Shown here one piece after another: positions 13,280-24,555 of a stretch of DNA of 64,000 nucleotides. Every line of letters starts with the position of its first letter. The first letter of the stretch is position 1. This DNA comes from Dactylonectria macrodidyma (lineage: Eukaryota > Ascomycota > Sordariomycetes > Hypocreales > Nectriaceae). The stretch is taken from contig JAGMUV010000018.1 in NCBI GenBank assembly GCA_020744425.1, forward strand, positions 1 to 64,000, written 5' to 3'. Position numbers and translations under genes: made by a program. The notes beneath the pieces were generated by a model. The model ran no database searches, had not been told where the DNA came from, and saw only the letters and a program-made list of their open reading frames with translations.

Positions 13280-14129
13280 AGTAGCAGTAGGAACATAGCT
13301 CTCTCTCGTGGACCATCAGGAATTTCGAGTTCTGCAGCCTCGCAGCCTCGCAGCCTCGCTTTGCCGGATGTCCCCCCTCGTAAAGTGGACGCATGAACTT
13401 CCGTCCCAAAGTCTTCAACATGGCACGACTCAACGGCGGGGCCATCCTTCCGGCCGGTGGGCTAGATTACTCCTTACGGAAAACCAACCCAACGGGGTTC
13501 TCGGAACGCCTTGCCCCACCGCGCCCTAGGGCTACCCAAGTCCCCAGCCGGAGGCTCTAGTCCATCCGCGCCCTGGACCGGGTCTCGCCACGCCCTGACC
13601 GAGGTCCGCGCCTTATTAGAGCCACAGCAACCGATGCCGGTTTCTGACTAGGTTGTCCATGCAATCCATAGTTTTTAACGACAAAATGGGAAGCCTGGGG
13701 TAGCTGCGGAAGCCCCCGTATCGTGGATGAACCACCCCTCCGCCCCCCCAACACCGTCACTGACTCAATGTATCGACCAGGGGAGATAAGCCTGGGACGA
13801 TGTGTGCCAACAACGTGATGACCCAGGGATGCGTCGGACCTGGTACCCCCCGCCTTGTTATCTACCCCGGATTTCCTGTCTGGGTTCTCCAATCATCAGT
13901 GCTACGTAGTTGCCGGGGTCCTCAGAGTCTCTTCGGTCGGTATCAAGCTGGGGTGCACTGAACTAGGTAGGACTGATATGGGGTTTAGGTAAAAGGGTAA
14001 AAGGCCTATCGTATACGAATATATGTGCTTTGACATCTTCGTTCAGTTCTGGCCAAGCAAGAGCAGCGCCCCTCAACGCTTCCTTTTTTTTCTCTCTTTC
14101 AACACGAACAACTCAAGCCCAGCATCATC
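13280..14129. other. Intergenic region upstream of the permease
   Basis: No gene that I can support. It holds a short perfect tandem repeat of an 8-mer (cagcctcg, three copies, about 13333-13357) and ends in a pyrimidine-rich tract before the permease ATG, as is common in fungal promoters. A 111-codon reverse-strand frame at 13557-13892 has no family features. Confidence 0.5.
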
Positions 14130-15933
14130 ATGTCGGACACGGCTGACGGGGAGAAGAACTTCTCCAATCTAGCCACCAATGTCAAGAGCGAGCAGAATGG
14201 AGAGATTGTAAATGTCCAGGACCAGGATGGACACCGTCTGGACAAGCAGCTTAAATCTCGCCATGTGACCATGATAGCAATCGGCGGTGCTCTGGGCACG
14301 GGATTACTTGTGGGAACGTAAGTGACGAGAGTTCGCATTCTTGGAGTTGAAACCTTTGTGAGCTGTCATCCATACTGACAACGCATCCAGGGGCTCTGCG
14401 CTCGTGAGAGCCGGGCCAGCATCCATCCTGATCGACTACACCATTGTCGGCTTCGTCACCTACTTGGTCATGGGCGCCCTGGGCGCAGTCATCTCATTCA
14501 TGCCCCTTCCCATCGGCTACGGCGGATATGCAGCTCGGCTTGTCGATCCGGCGCTCGGGTTCGCTACTGGTTACGCCTACTTCTTCAACTTTCTTCTCGC
14601 TGTACCAAACCAAATCTCAGCATTCGCACTCATCGTGAGATTTTGGGTTGGGGACTCTGTCAGTCCGGCAGTCTTCATTACGATTGCCATTGTCGTCATC
14701 GTCCTCATTAACTGTGCTAACGTCAAGTACTTCGGCGAGTTCGAATTTTGGCTCTCGGGCCTCAAGGTCGTCATTCTAGTAGGCGTCATCCTTCTGCTGA
14801 TTGTTCTGGCAGCGGGAGGTGGACCTACGGGGGATCGCGCTGGTTTCCGGTACTGGAACGACCCAGGCGCCTTTGCAGAGTACCGAATTGAGGGCCCGAC
14901 TGGTCGTTTACTTGGCCTGTGGTCTGTCATGATCACGGCAGTCTATTCCTTCATGGGCACGGAGCTCGTCGGCGTCACTGTGGGCGAGACCCAGAACGCC
15001 AGACTCGCCATGCCCAAGGCCATCAATCTCACTTTCTACCGCATCGTATTCTTCTACGTCATCTCGGTTTTCCTGCTCGGCTTGGTTGTTCCGTACGACA
15101 GCCCGGAGCTCGCTTTCGCCGTCGATGCCAGTACGAGCGCTTCTGCATCCCCCTTTGTGGTGGCCATCAGGATGGCCAAGATCAAGGGTCTCGACCATGT
15201 CATCAACGCCTGCCTGGTCATTTTTGTTTTCTCGGCCGCAAACTCCGACCTGTACATCGCTGCCCGGACCCTCTACGCTATTTCCATCGATGGCAAGGCA
15301 CCTAAGATCTTCTCGCGCACTGCCAAGAACGGTGTACCGTGCATCGCGGTCGGTTTCTGCGCGCTCTTCACCACCCTCGCCTACATGTCTCTTTCCACCG
15401 GAGCCCAGCTAGCTTTCATGTATCTTTCTAACGTTGTGACCGTATTTGGTAAGACCATCCATTTCTTGTCTCTCCGTCATCCTTCTGACATTCTTCCAGC
15501 CATTCTGTCATGGATCGCGATCCTGATTACTCACATCGCCTTTACCCGAGCCTGCAAGTCCCAGCATATTGATGCTGCATACATTCCTTACCGCGCTCCA
15601 TTGGGTGCGATAGGGTCGTACTTCGCACTAGCTTTCCTGATCCTCCTGACCCTGACGCAGGGCGTCAACTACTTCGTCCTCGAATTCGACTTTAGGGGTT
15701 TCATTGTTGCGTACATCGGAATTCCAGTCTTCGTCGCCTGTTTCGTGGGATACAAGTTTGTCCACAAGACTCAGCGCGTCCGAGCTTGTGAAGCGGACCT
15801 GGTCACCGGTGTACCGACGGAGACTGTGGCGGAGGAAAAGGCTCGTGTCGAGGCTGCCAGGAAGGAAAATGAAACGGCCACTGGGAGGGTGTGGCACAAG
15901 TTCTATAACAGGGTGGTTTCTTGGCTCTTTTAA
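14130..15933 (+). CDS. Amino-acid permease (APC superfamily, YAT type)
   Basis: Plasma-membrane amino-acid/proton symporter of the fungal YAT family. Three exons fit: 14130-14317, 14391-15448 and 15500-15933, giving 559 residues, the normal family length. The family signature at the first membrane segment (IGGALGTGLLVGTGSAL) is split by the first intron. About twelve hydrophobic segments follow, with a hydrophilic, charged N-terminus and C-terminus. The second intron (15449-15499) is 51 bp and has no stop, so it also reads through in frame. Removing it restores the normal TVFAILSWIAI membrane segment, and it has GTAAGA, a CTGAC branch site and CCAG, so I treat it as a real intron. Substrate cannot be assigned. 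Confidence 0.92.
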
Positions 15934-16559
15934 GAACCTGACGCCAACCCTCATCATTCAGTCCCCCGAGCTACCGGCTGCTCAGATCAGCAAGGACGCA
16001 AGTCAGGATGAAGCTGGAACTCGCTCAGTTATCCCTGGACAGGATCGGGCTCGGACTCCGTTGTACCTTATCTCAGATAGTATGGCATCTACTGCTTCTG
16101 AACAATATGTTGGGTTGTAGCCCCTTGGGAAGTCTCTTAGGCCAGTATGTTCTCAGATTGATCCGACATGGATAATTCTATGCTCTCCTTTTTATCATCT
16201 CGAGTTTTCCCGGCCCAAGACATCTAGGCAGCACAGAAAAAGTAGATTTCACAGCCCCATCAGGCTCGCTGATGTCGAGTTGCGCATATAATGACCCGAT
16301 GTCCTCATCCTGACCTCGGTTTTTACCTTCAAGCATGATCTTCGGTTCCAATCTGAGAGAAGTTGGAGTCTGCACAAGTATACATATCGGTAGAAATTCA
16401 TCCATGCCGAAAGAATCATGGGCAAACCCTGCAGTCTTCTTGTCCTCCTAATTTGAGATTTATAATTAGATAGCCCTGGATACTCAGTAGGTATGCATGG
16501 GGGAGGGGCAGCGATGTGGGAATGATGTCTTTGCCTCTAGCTAAATCTTCTACCTCTTT
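15934..16559. other. Intergenic region between convergent permease and aldolase genes
   Basis: Contains the 3' flanks of two convergent genes. Short frames here have no family features and I see no RNA gene. Confidence 0.5.
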
Positions 16560-17688
16560 TTACTGAGACCCCCTCTTTCCCAAGCTCTTCTCGGTCTCCT
16601 CCAGGCCACTGACAACCTCCGTGATCCAGGCGTGCTTTGTATCTGAAAACTTGGGATACGGCCGCCTGCAGTGTACGCTGTCGAGGTCATAGCCCCTATA
16701 CTTCGCCACAACCCATTTCGTTCCGTTGATACCACCGTTGATAAACGCCACTTCCACCTGGGCGAGTGTGAGCTGTAGCTTGGTAGCCTCCTCGACCTTT
16801 CCAGCCTGGAAGAGATCGTAGATGCGAGCGCACGACTTTGGGTATACATTCGCCACGCCCGTGATAGCACCAGTCGCCCCAACGGCCATACCCGGCACAA
16901 GCCAATCGCTCTGGCCTGTGATGGCACAGAACTGGCTGGGTTCGAACTCGGCACGGATCCGAACAGCCTTGGCTGTACCACCGCAGGTAAGCTTAACGCC
17001 AGCAATGTTGGGGTGCTTGCCGAGTCGGGAGAGCATATCCGAGTTCAAATCGAGGCCAGCGACGATGCTGGGGTAACTGTAAATAATGACGGGGACGGGA
17101 GAGGAGGAGGCAACCTGGAGGCGGTCGTGATTAACATATATATCCTCCCTTGCGACGCATGATTGTTGGGGCTCGAACGTACCTCCTCGAAGAAGTTGCA
17201 GATAGCATCCGAGGTCATCGCATAATGGAAGTAGCTCGGCACCAGCGTAAGTACGAAGTTGGCGGCGCCCTGCTTGGCGATCCTCGTGTTGGCAACGACA
17301 TCCTGCGTAGACTGGCCAGTGGTGCCCAGGGTGACCACGAGCTCGGGGCGGCCGAGCTCCGCCGCGATTTTCCGCGTGAGCCTCACCAGACCCAGCTTTT
17401 CGTCGGAAGACAGCGTGACAGCCTCGCCATTGCTTCCCGAGAGGACGACTACATAGAAAGTCAGCACCGTGTCCGGTACATCCAGGTGTGCCTCCAAGTC
17501 CACGGAGACTGGAAGTGAAGTCCGTCCACAGTCGTGTTCTCACCTCCCTCGACGCCGGAGCCAATGAGAAACTCCAGGTGCTTTCGCTGGAGGTCCCAGT
17601 CAATCTCCTGTGTATCAGTGTTTTTGAACCAGGTCACGCAGGGGACGTGGATGCCCGAGTAGGGGCTGGTTCCGGAATTCGAGCCCAT
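16560..17688 (-). CDS. DapA-family aldolase (dihydrodipicolinate synthase-like)
   Basis: TIM-barrel pyruvate-dependent aldolase. Exons 17688-17544, 17448-17183 and 17114-16560 join by introns of 95 and 68 bp to give 321 residues, typical for the family. Visible family features are the GSNGEAV motif (pyruvate carboxylate binding region, about residue 53), the IIY tyrosine (Y149) and the Schiff-base lysine in GVKLTCGG (K178). In fungi this family includes 2-keto-3-deoxy-L-galactonate aldolase (galacturonate catabolism), 4-hydroxy-2-oxoglutarate aldolase (hydroxyproline catabolism) and uncharacterised members. The DLNSDML segment after the tyrosine fits these catabolic fungal forms better than lysine biosynthesis, which fungi carry out by another route. 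The precise substrate is inference. Confidence 0.88.
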
Positions 17689-18558
17689 GTTGTCAATGCG
17701 GTATCGAGACGAAGAATGGAAATGGGTGTGCAAGGTGGCGGCAAGTGAGTACCAAAGAAGGTGGCCGTATGTAAGTAGTCATATATACATACCACAGGGT
17801 GCCTGGCAAGAAAGGATGGTTGAGTGCCGCTGGGGAATCCGATGGCCAGCGCCCGTCACACTGCAGCAGGCAAATTCAGTTGTGTCACCGGCATACCAAC
17901 AACAATCAGATGGATAAAGCATCCGCTGGACGCCAAGTCGTCCTCATTGGTGCCCGACAAGCTGGGATCGGGCGGATCGGTGGGAAGCTGAACACAGTCT
18001 GGGCCCGGGTCGGGCAGGGCGCAAGGGCGTAAGGGCGCTCGCTGTAGGGCGCTGTGGGGGATCCATCCCAGCCCCACCGGGGGGGGGCTCTTCATGTTGA
18101 TCTCGGCTCGGGGTTCTGTTATGGGTAAGCCGCCTCCTTTTATCCATGGATGGGAAAAGGAATCTCCACCGTGCCCCTCGGGGTCAACACAAAGCCATTG
18201 CGCAGCAGCCGCCAGACCTGGCTGCCGGGGCATTTTCCCTCAAACATCAGTTTTCGAGGGCTGGAAGCAATCAAGCATGGGGGTCCGTCAGGGACGCTGG
18301 AACTCTGACTCCTCATTATTGCAGAACTTCGACGTGATCACTTTTTGGGAATTGGAGCCTCTCTTTTAGTCCGTACTAATATTGAATTCGTAGCAAATCT
18401 GGGCCCACTCGTTGCGCTCTCATTTCATCGATGGTTTTCCCTGTCGCAACTTGTCCGATCTTATACCATAAAGATATCCATGGATACCTGCTTCGATGCG
18501 GCAAGAGACCGACGGCTCAGGCACTGAAGACGAACGGCGCCCGCCAGGGCCCTCCGAA
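17689..18558. other. Intergenic region with G-rich repeats
   Basis: No supported gene. About 18005-18055 has clustered repeats of an 'agggcg' word and a run of nine G at about 18080. It separates the aldolase from the broken regulator. Confidence 0.45.
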
Positions 18559-20478
18559 CTAGACGAAGGCGAAGGATGAGTTGAAGACTTCAACCATCAC
18601 CAGTCTGATGTCGACCCTGCACTTCGAGGCGTCTTGGCGCGACTGCACCTTCTCCAACACCTGTGCCGTAAGCCTTGCATTCCCGGCCACATGCTCCATC
18701 CATAGCATCTGTTCTCTGATCCATGCCCTCTCATCTCGACTTGACTCCTCTACGCCCAGCGTCAGGAGCGGCCACAGCATGTTGACTGGCAGGGGCTCTC
18801 CCGGAAGGCCATCGACAAGCTGGCGTGCGAGCTGTCGAATATTCTCCAGCGCGCTCCTCAGTCAAGGGCAAGGTGGTAAAGGCAACACGATGGAGGTGTA
18901 CCTTGCTGGAATAATAGTTCGACAGGTAGGTCCGGAAAGATCGTGTTACGGCCAAGGCGAGCTGGGGCGAGATATGCTGGTCTGTAAGTTGTCCGATGGC
19001 AGCAAAGTCGATCAGCGGGGGCCTCTGCTCGTAAAGCAGACGTGGATCTTTCGCAATGTTGTCAGCGATACCCAGAACTTCCATCTCGTCGTCCATAGTT
19101 CCGCGGGACCGGTGCCACGGATCAATCTTGGCAATTCGCGTATTAAAGCTCAGGACTTTTTGGTAGAAGGAAGGTTATACCAGGCTGGTAAAGCACCGAC
19201 AAGAGGACGTCTTTGAGATTTCTGTTCCTCGCCTCCGTCTTCGACACGTTATCTTCGCCATCCAGACTCGCCGGGGAGGGCTCGATGTGAAGAATCTCGT
19301 CAGGGGAAAGAAAGGAGCCGTCGCCGGCCGAGGAAACTGTACGACTATCGAGAATACAAAACCAGAGGAAGAACTGTTTCTCGATGGTTGAAAGTCCGTG
19401 ATTTCTCGACGCGTGTGGCTGAAAGATGACATAGGCACAGTTAAGCTGCATCTGTGTTGCGTCTAGCTGGCTCTCTAGGATGTCGACATAGGGAATGAAG
19501 AAGAGTGTAGCAAGTAGATGCTCCCGGTACGTGATATAACTCAGTAAATTCGGTGAATCCAAACGCGACAGCTCGGCCAGCGCACTGTCATAGTAGCCCC
19601 GGTTGGTAGTATCCCAGGAGCCTTGGCTGGACACGAGAACTGAGCTAGAGAACGCAAGGATAGCATATCGGACCATCGTTGAGACGAAAGCCATATCAAC
19701 GACGATCTGGCGCATGGCATGCCACTTGCTCTGCGTTTCGACCTCGGCCAGAAGCGGTGGGTTACCCGACCGAGCAAAGTATCCAAGAGGCGCTGCTCGG
19801 CGGTGGTGGTGGGAGGTAGGGAAGGTGCAAGCGGCAAGCTGGCGTCTATCGCAAGATCCGCCGTGACATCGACGACAGGGTCCAAGCAGACATCGAGAGC
19901 ATGGCGGGCTGGTGCTGCGGGCACCGTGTTTAACAAAGAGTTGACCTGCTGCCAAAAGCCCCCCGAGTCCCACATGAAGTTGGCAAAGTCAAAGACCTCG
20001 TTAACTGCCTGACCCTGGGCTGTGGCTGGTGGATTGAGGACGTCGAGCTTGGCCGAGGACAGGCTTTTAGCTGAAGATGCTGGCCTCACACGGTTTGTGG
20101 AACTCGGTATAGATTGCCACTTGCATTCTAGATTCAAATGCTCGCACCTGCTGCAGGAGGGACGCTGCTCCCCGCATTTGACTTCCCGTCGCCTGGAAGG
20201 GTGTCAGTTGGTGGGCAAAGGGAATGCAGCATTTCTTCCGCAAGGAAGATCCAGAACTCACTTGCAAGTAAGGCAGCCCTTGCGAGATCGAGCTGGCTGC
20301 CATTTTGTAGCAGAAGCCGTCTCTGACTGCTCGTCTGCGTAGCCAGAACGGCCGAGTCGGTGGGCTGGGCAGAGGGACGACGCTCAGCGGCCGCCACCAA
20401 GTCAACCGATGGCGCTGCTCCCGCGCTTTCATCGACGACGTTATCCTGTGTAACTGCGTCTCCTTTAGTTTTCGACAT
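18559..20478 (-). pseudogene. Zn2Cys6 transcription factor, frameshifted
   Basis: The remains of a fungal Zn(II)2Cys6 regulator with the usual C-terminal fungal transcription-factor domain. The zinc cluster is split by a good 69-bp intron (20261-20193). After joining it reads CLTCKRREVKC and CSRCEHLNLEC, i.e. C-x2-C-x6-C-x6-C-x2-C-x6-C. The body is recognisable to the end (MLWPLLTLGVEE near the C-terminus). The reading frame changes without any possible intron near 19781 (one base missing), near 19170 (one extra) and near 18855 (one extra). The zinc-cluster frame also has no upstream ATG before in-frame TGA codons, while the ATG at 20478 is in another frame. Four lesions point to a pseudogene; low-quality assembly is the alternative, though the neighbouring aldolase and reductase genes are clean. 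Confidence 0.75.
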
Positions 20479-21202
20479 CTCGAAGCTGGGCAAAAGTGTA
20501 GTTGCGGGAGCACGTTCGGGGCAGGCGAGCTTAGCAGACATGGGTTTTCGGTCAGGATTCAAGTACGATGGAGCTCGAATTCCAGGTTCTGTACGGGGGC
20601 ACCTACGACCACTGCACCAAAACCCGTCGAGGAACTTTTGACTGTTCACGGACTCGAAATGAGTCGGGTGGTATTGATACAGTGACGGTAGCATGTCCCC
20701 GTAGCTCTACCTGAGCGGTAGTAGGGCGTCAGGGCGTGTGCCGGGGGGGGGGACTGGTGACCCTGGATGGGGGAAAATGGCGGAGGACGAAACCCCTAAC
20801 CGGCCACTACTCGCAGTACTACCTTGGCAGCAACCCCAGTCCACAAGTTGCAAGCCGCATGCAGGTGCACCAGTGGGGAAGAGGTCAAGAGGACACCCTG
20901 CAGACAATCCCCTTTCTTGAAGACAACCACCTTGGGCAGACGCGGGGAAAAGACTGTGAATCTCGTGCAGTTGGTCAACAGCAATCTAGCCCTCCAGGGC
21001 TGTCTATTGTCCAACACTCTAAAAGTTAAAAGAGCCTCCTTGGCATGGCATACCTTCAACCTTTTCAAGTTGCTGAAAACAGCTTTCCTGTGGTTCCCGG
21101 CGATCTTGGAGTTCTCACAGCTGCCGCTGATGAACCCCCTCTCAGCCGCAGACACTGGGCTGACCCAGTGTGACTTTGCTCAACTCCGACGCTCTACCCA
21201 AA
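20479..21202. other. Intergenic region upstream of broken regulator
   Basis: No supported gene; only short frames on both strands and one G-run near 20745. Confidence 0.45.
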
Positions 21203-22512
21203 TTACAGGGGTCCCAAGATGATCTTGTGATGCGTGTCCAGCTCCTTCCCGTCATCGAAGATGTTGATGTCCCACCTGGGAGAGTCTACACATGGAAAGT
21301 TAGTTCTAAAATGACAGCGAAAGCGGCTCAGTTCGACCACTGACATGTTGCAGGGATGTTGTAGCGCTGCGGGGTTTCGCCCATGGCATCGACAGCCTCG
21401 ATAGCAGCGTCGTCAAGCTCGATGTCCTGAAAGTTTGCTCGGATCCGCGAAGGTGTAACGGACTTGGGGATGACACTGCGTTCGTTGAGCTGCGCCCAGG
21501 CCAGGACTACCTGAGCCGGGGTAATCTCCTTCGCGGCAGTCTCCGAGGGCCGGCCAGCGACGGTCTTCAGTTCGGGGCTGTTGATAACCAAGGGGACGTG
21601 AAAGCTGTTGTTTCCAAACGCTGAATAGGCAGTGACGTGGATCGAATGCTTATCGCAGTACTCGAGAAGCCTTCGCTGGTTTAGTCTCGGGTGGCGTTTG
21701 TCACACCCAGTATATAAGCCATTACTGCACTGCGCATTAGCGGAGTGATCGTTCCCTTTTGCCGTAGTGGCAAAAATGCAACAGCGTTCGATCTGGTTGA
21801 CGGAGGGCACGACACCGGTGTCACGAGTGATGACTTCGAGCTGGCAAACACGTCAACGGTCCGACCAGAGCTATAGATGGCGGTAGTACTGACATGCTCA
21901 ATGGAGAAGTTAGAGACACCGACAGACCTAGTCTTGGCCTTGGGCAGCTTGGTCATTGCTTTAGACTGATCAGATACAATTTCATGCCCTTAAGCGGAAC
22001 GGATACATACCCAGCCAGGTTTGTGAGATAGACACCGTCTCGTCGATTTCAACTTCACCCTCGTTATCAGGCTGTCGGGGAAAGAGGCCCTCCCCACGGC
22101 GAAACGACACAGGGAAATGAATCAGATACAGCTATTACCAAGTCAGCTCGTTTTTATACGAGGAAGGCAGTAGGTCGGTGCTCACATCCAGGTAGTCGAG
22201 TTCCAGCTCTGCCAGGGTGTCATCGAGCGCGGCTTCCACATCAGCGGGATGGTGGCTGTTGTTCCAGAGCTTCGAAGTGATGAAGATATCCTCACGCTTC
22301 AGGCCCTGAACTTGATGCAGTGCCTGCTTAATACCCTGGGCAACCTCTTTCTGGTTTTGGTAAACCTTGGCGAGGTCGATATGGCGATAGCCGGCCTTTA
22401 GAGCCTCGTAAACCCCGGCGCCAACTTCTCCGGGAGCGGCTTGCCAAGTGCCATATCCGAGGGTGGGTATCTCGAACCCAGAGCGCAGCGTCGCGGTTTT
22501 GCCGGCTGACAT
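21203..22512 (-). CDS. Aldo-keto reductase
   Basis: NAD(P)H-dependent cytosolic aldo-keto reductase of the aldehyde/aldose reductase class. Five exons (22512-22186, 22131-22011, 21958-21894, 21840-21345, 21285-21203) with introns of 54, 52, 53 and 59 bp give 363 residues in frame. The catalytic tetrad is intact: D46, Y51, K81 and H114 in LYLIHFPV. The cofactor-binding [10 protein letters not shown] segment near the C-terminus is present, as is the RWDINIF tail. The protein is about 30 residues longer than usual because of an in-frame 90-nt insertion at 21783-21694, inside an otherwise conserved NQIERHPRLNQ-like stretch. Closest roles would be glyceraldehyde, aldose or glycerol dehydrogenase activity; substrate is not fixed by sequence. 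Confidence 0.88.
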
Positions 22513-23158
22513 GTTTGGGGATTGTGGTAGGCACACGATTTCGAGGAAGGAAGGAAAGTAAAGACAACACGTCAAGAATCAACGGGTAGAAGGGAAGCGG
22601 GTGAGGTATAATAACAAGAGTGCGCTAATAAATGTTTCCATAAAAGAGCCAGCTTGCTATGCCTAGACCCAACGCCTTAGGGATCGTTTGGGCATCAAGT
22701 CGTGCTCCATCATGCCCCTTAGCATGCAACTTCAGTCAGGGCAATCGTCCTCGGTGACATTATTGTAAGACTAAGGGCAAACTTAATGCTAAATCAACAG
22801 CCGACCGGATTTCCTAAGCCGGACTAGGTGCTGTGTGGAGACTTGCCTCCCACCCGTCCAGCAATCCGATTGTGTTCTTCAAGCTCTTCATCCCGACTCA
22901 TTGGGTCTCCTGTCTCAGGCCCCACCAGGACTGAGTGCAAGATGCCCCACCATTCCAGGATGTCGATTTGGTCCTAACAGGGAAAGTTGATAGACTGTAC
23001 TTAGCCCATGGCGGCAGCTTCAGCCCTTGGACTGAGTATGGAAAGATGTGAACTGTATATTACTCCGTTTCTACCATTCGTTTCGCCGCTTTCCAAACAA
23101 CCATCAGGAGCCCTTGGATAATGCCAACGTTGGTCGGCATCCCAGAGATGAGCATTTA
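22513..23158. other. Intergenic region
   Basis: Promoter side of the reductase and 3' side of the next regulator. No gene recognised. Confidence 0.5.
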
Positions 23159-24300
23159 TCAACGGATTCCCACATTCTCGTTTGGCCAGTCCATCCACGA
23201 CCTCTAGTATTCTCCCAAGAGTTCGCCAACCACATCCACAATGTTCCGGCCCCATCCCTCCATAAACCAGCGGCCTTCGAGACCATGAAGCAGAGTGCCA
23301 AGATATGCAAAGATGAGCAGTGCAGGTGGCTGCCGTTGTCGTAACAGGACGAAGTACTCGTCTGGGGCCGAGTGAAGCCAGATGAAAGAGGCGGACCAAG
23401 CCCTGTTATATCCCCATTGAGCCAAGGCTGTGGCATCCATGGTTCTGAATTGCCTCATGTACATATTGCATTTCCGGAGAAGGTACAACGTGTTGTCATA
23501 GGTTTCAGCGTCGCTACTGTGGGCCCATATCGCTTCACGACTGCGAAATTGGCCATCTTCCACGGGCTGCTGGTTAGGATCTAAACTATCCCAGTTCCCG
23601 AGGCTGAGTAGCGGACATAAAGGCCCAAGACGCACTCGATCATACACCTGATGCAACACGGCTTCGACTCCGCGGATCATCGGAATCCACTCGGCACCCA
23701 GGACCCGCGACTTCCGATCGACGGAACAGGCATCGCCCTCAATATCGTTGCAGAGGGGCCCAAACGTGGCAAAGGTATATAAAAAGTTCAACAAGGTGCA
23801 TACAAAGAGAGCGTCGCTATTATCATCGCCCATTGCATCTATTCCTTCCTGGAACCCTTGTAGTGCTAGGATACAGTGCTGCGTCCCGATCAAGATGAGC
23901 TGCTGTCTGGTGGCAGCGTGCATATACGCGGGGTGCAGAGCAGCCAGGCTTAGGATGCCATGCATGACGAATGGATGTCGGAATGCGATCTGCGGAAATA
24001 CCTCTTGCCAGTAATGGTCTACATCGGGGGAGTTTACAATGCTTAAACTCGTCGAGAGCGTCCAGTGGTGCAGCAGAGCGAGGTCATCGATAGTGAAGCA
24101 TGTCGACGGCTGGTTGGTAGAAGCAAGGCCAGCAACTGAGAGACGATATGTACTTGGCAACCCGATACTATCGGCAGCCTGTGTGTTTGACTCCTCGTTG
24201 GATTGACCAGCGGAGCTCGGTGTCTGGTAGACCGTCGGCGCAGAAATGGGATGAGGAGTTACGATGAACGAAATACGAAAGATTAAGCGGAGCGAAATAA
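23159..24300 (-). pseudogene. Fungal transcription factor fragment lacking its zinc cluster
   Basis: Reads continuously from about 24300 to a TAG at 23206-23204 as the C-terminal regulatory domain of an Upc2/sterol-uptake-control type Zn2Cys6 factor: a DLALLHHWTLSTS-like start, then FPQIAFRHPFVMHGILSLAALH, and the FAYLGTLLHGLE region. No Zn2Cys6 cluster and no in-frame ATG occur before the domain. The extended frame upstream (to 24352) starts only with TTG and has no family features. After the TAG, 14 more codons continue in frame with WMDWP, a tail common in this family, before a TGA at 23161-23159. So the gene has lost its 5' end and probably gained a premature stop. It could instead be a short protein started by an unseen upstream exon. 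Confidence 0.6.
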
Positions 24301-24555
24301 GAGGAACCGAATCGGTGGAACGAGGTACGAGGAACGGATCGGGCACTCCCAAACCCCGAGCTATCTTCTCTTTGCGTCAGTCCAGTGGGGTGGGCGAGTG
24401 ACCAACAAGAGGTCAAGCTTGCTCGCTTGGACTTGTCTAATTATGTGTACACTCCCGCTACCCTACATTCAGGCCTACAGAACGGAAGGAATGTTGTCAC
24501 GTATGTTTCTTTTATGCCACGGAGCTAAATAGTAAATACATGCTCTGCTCTGACT

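Noticed and set aside
13557..13892. 111-codon reverse frame in the permease upstream region
   Set aside because: Low-complexity, no family features, no splice or start context.
24301..24352. N-terminal extension of the truncated transcription-factor frame
   Set aside because: It begins with TTG, not ATG, and has no conserved residues.
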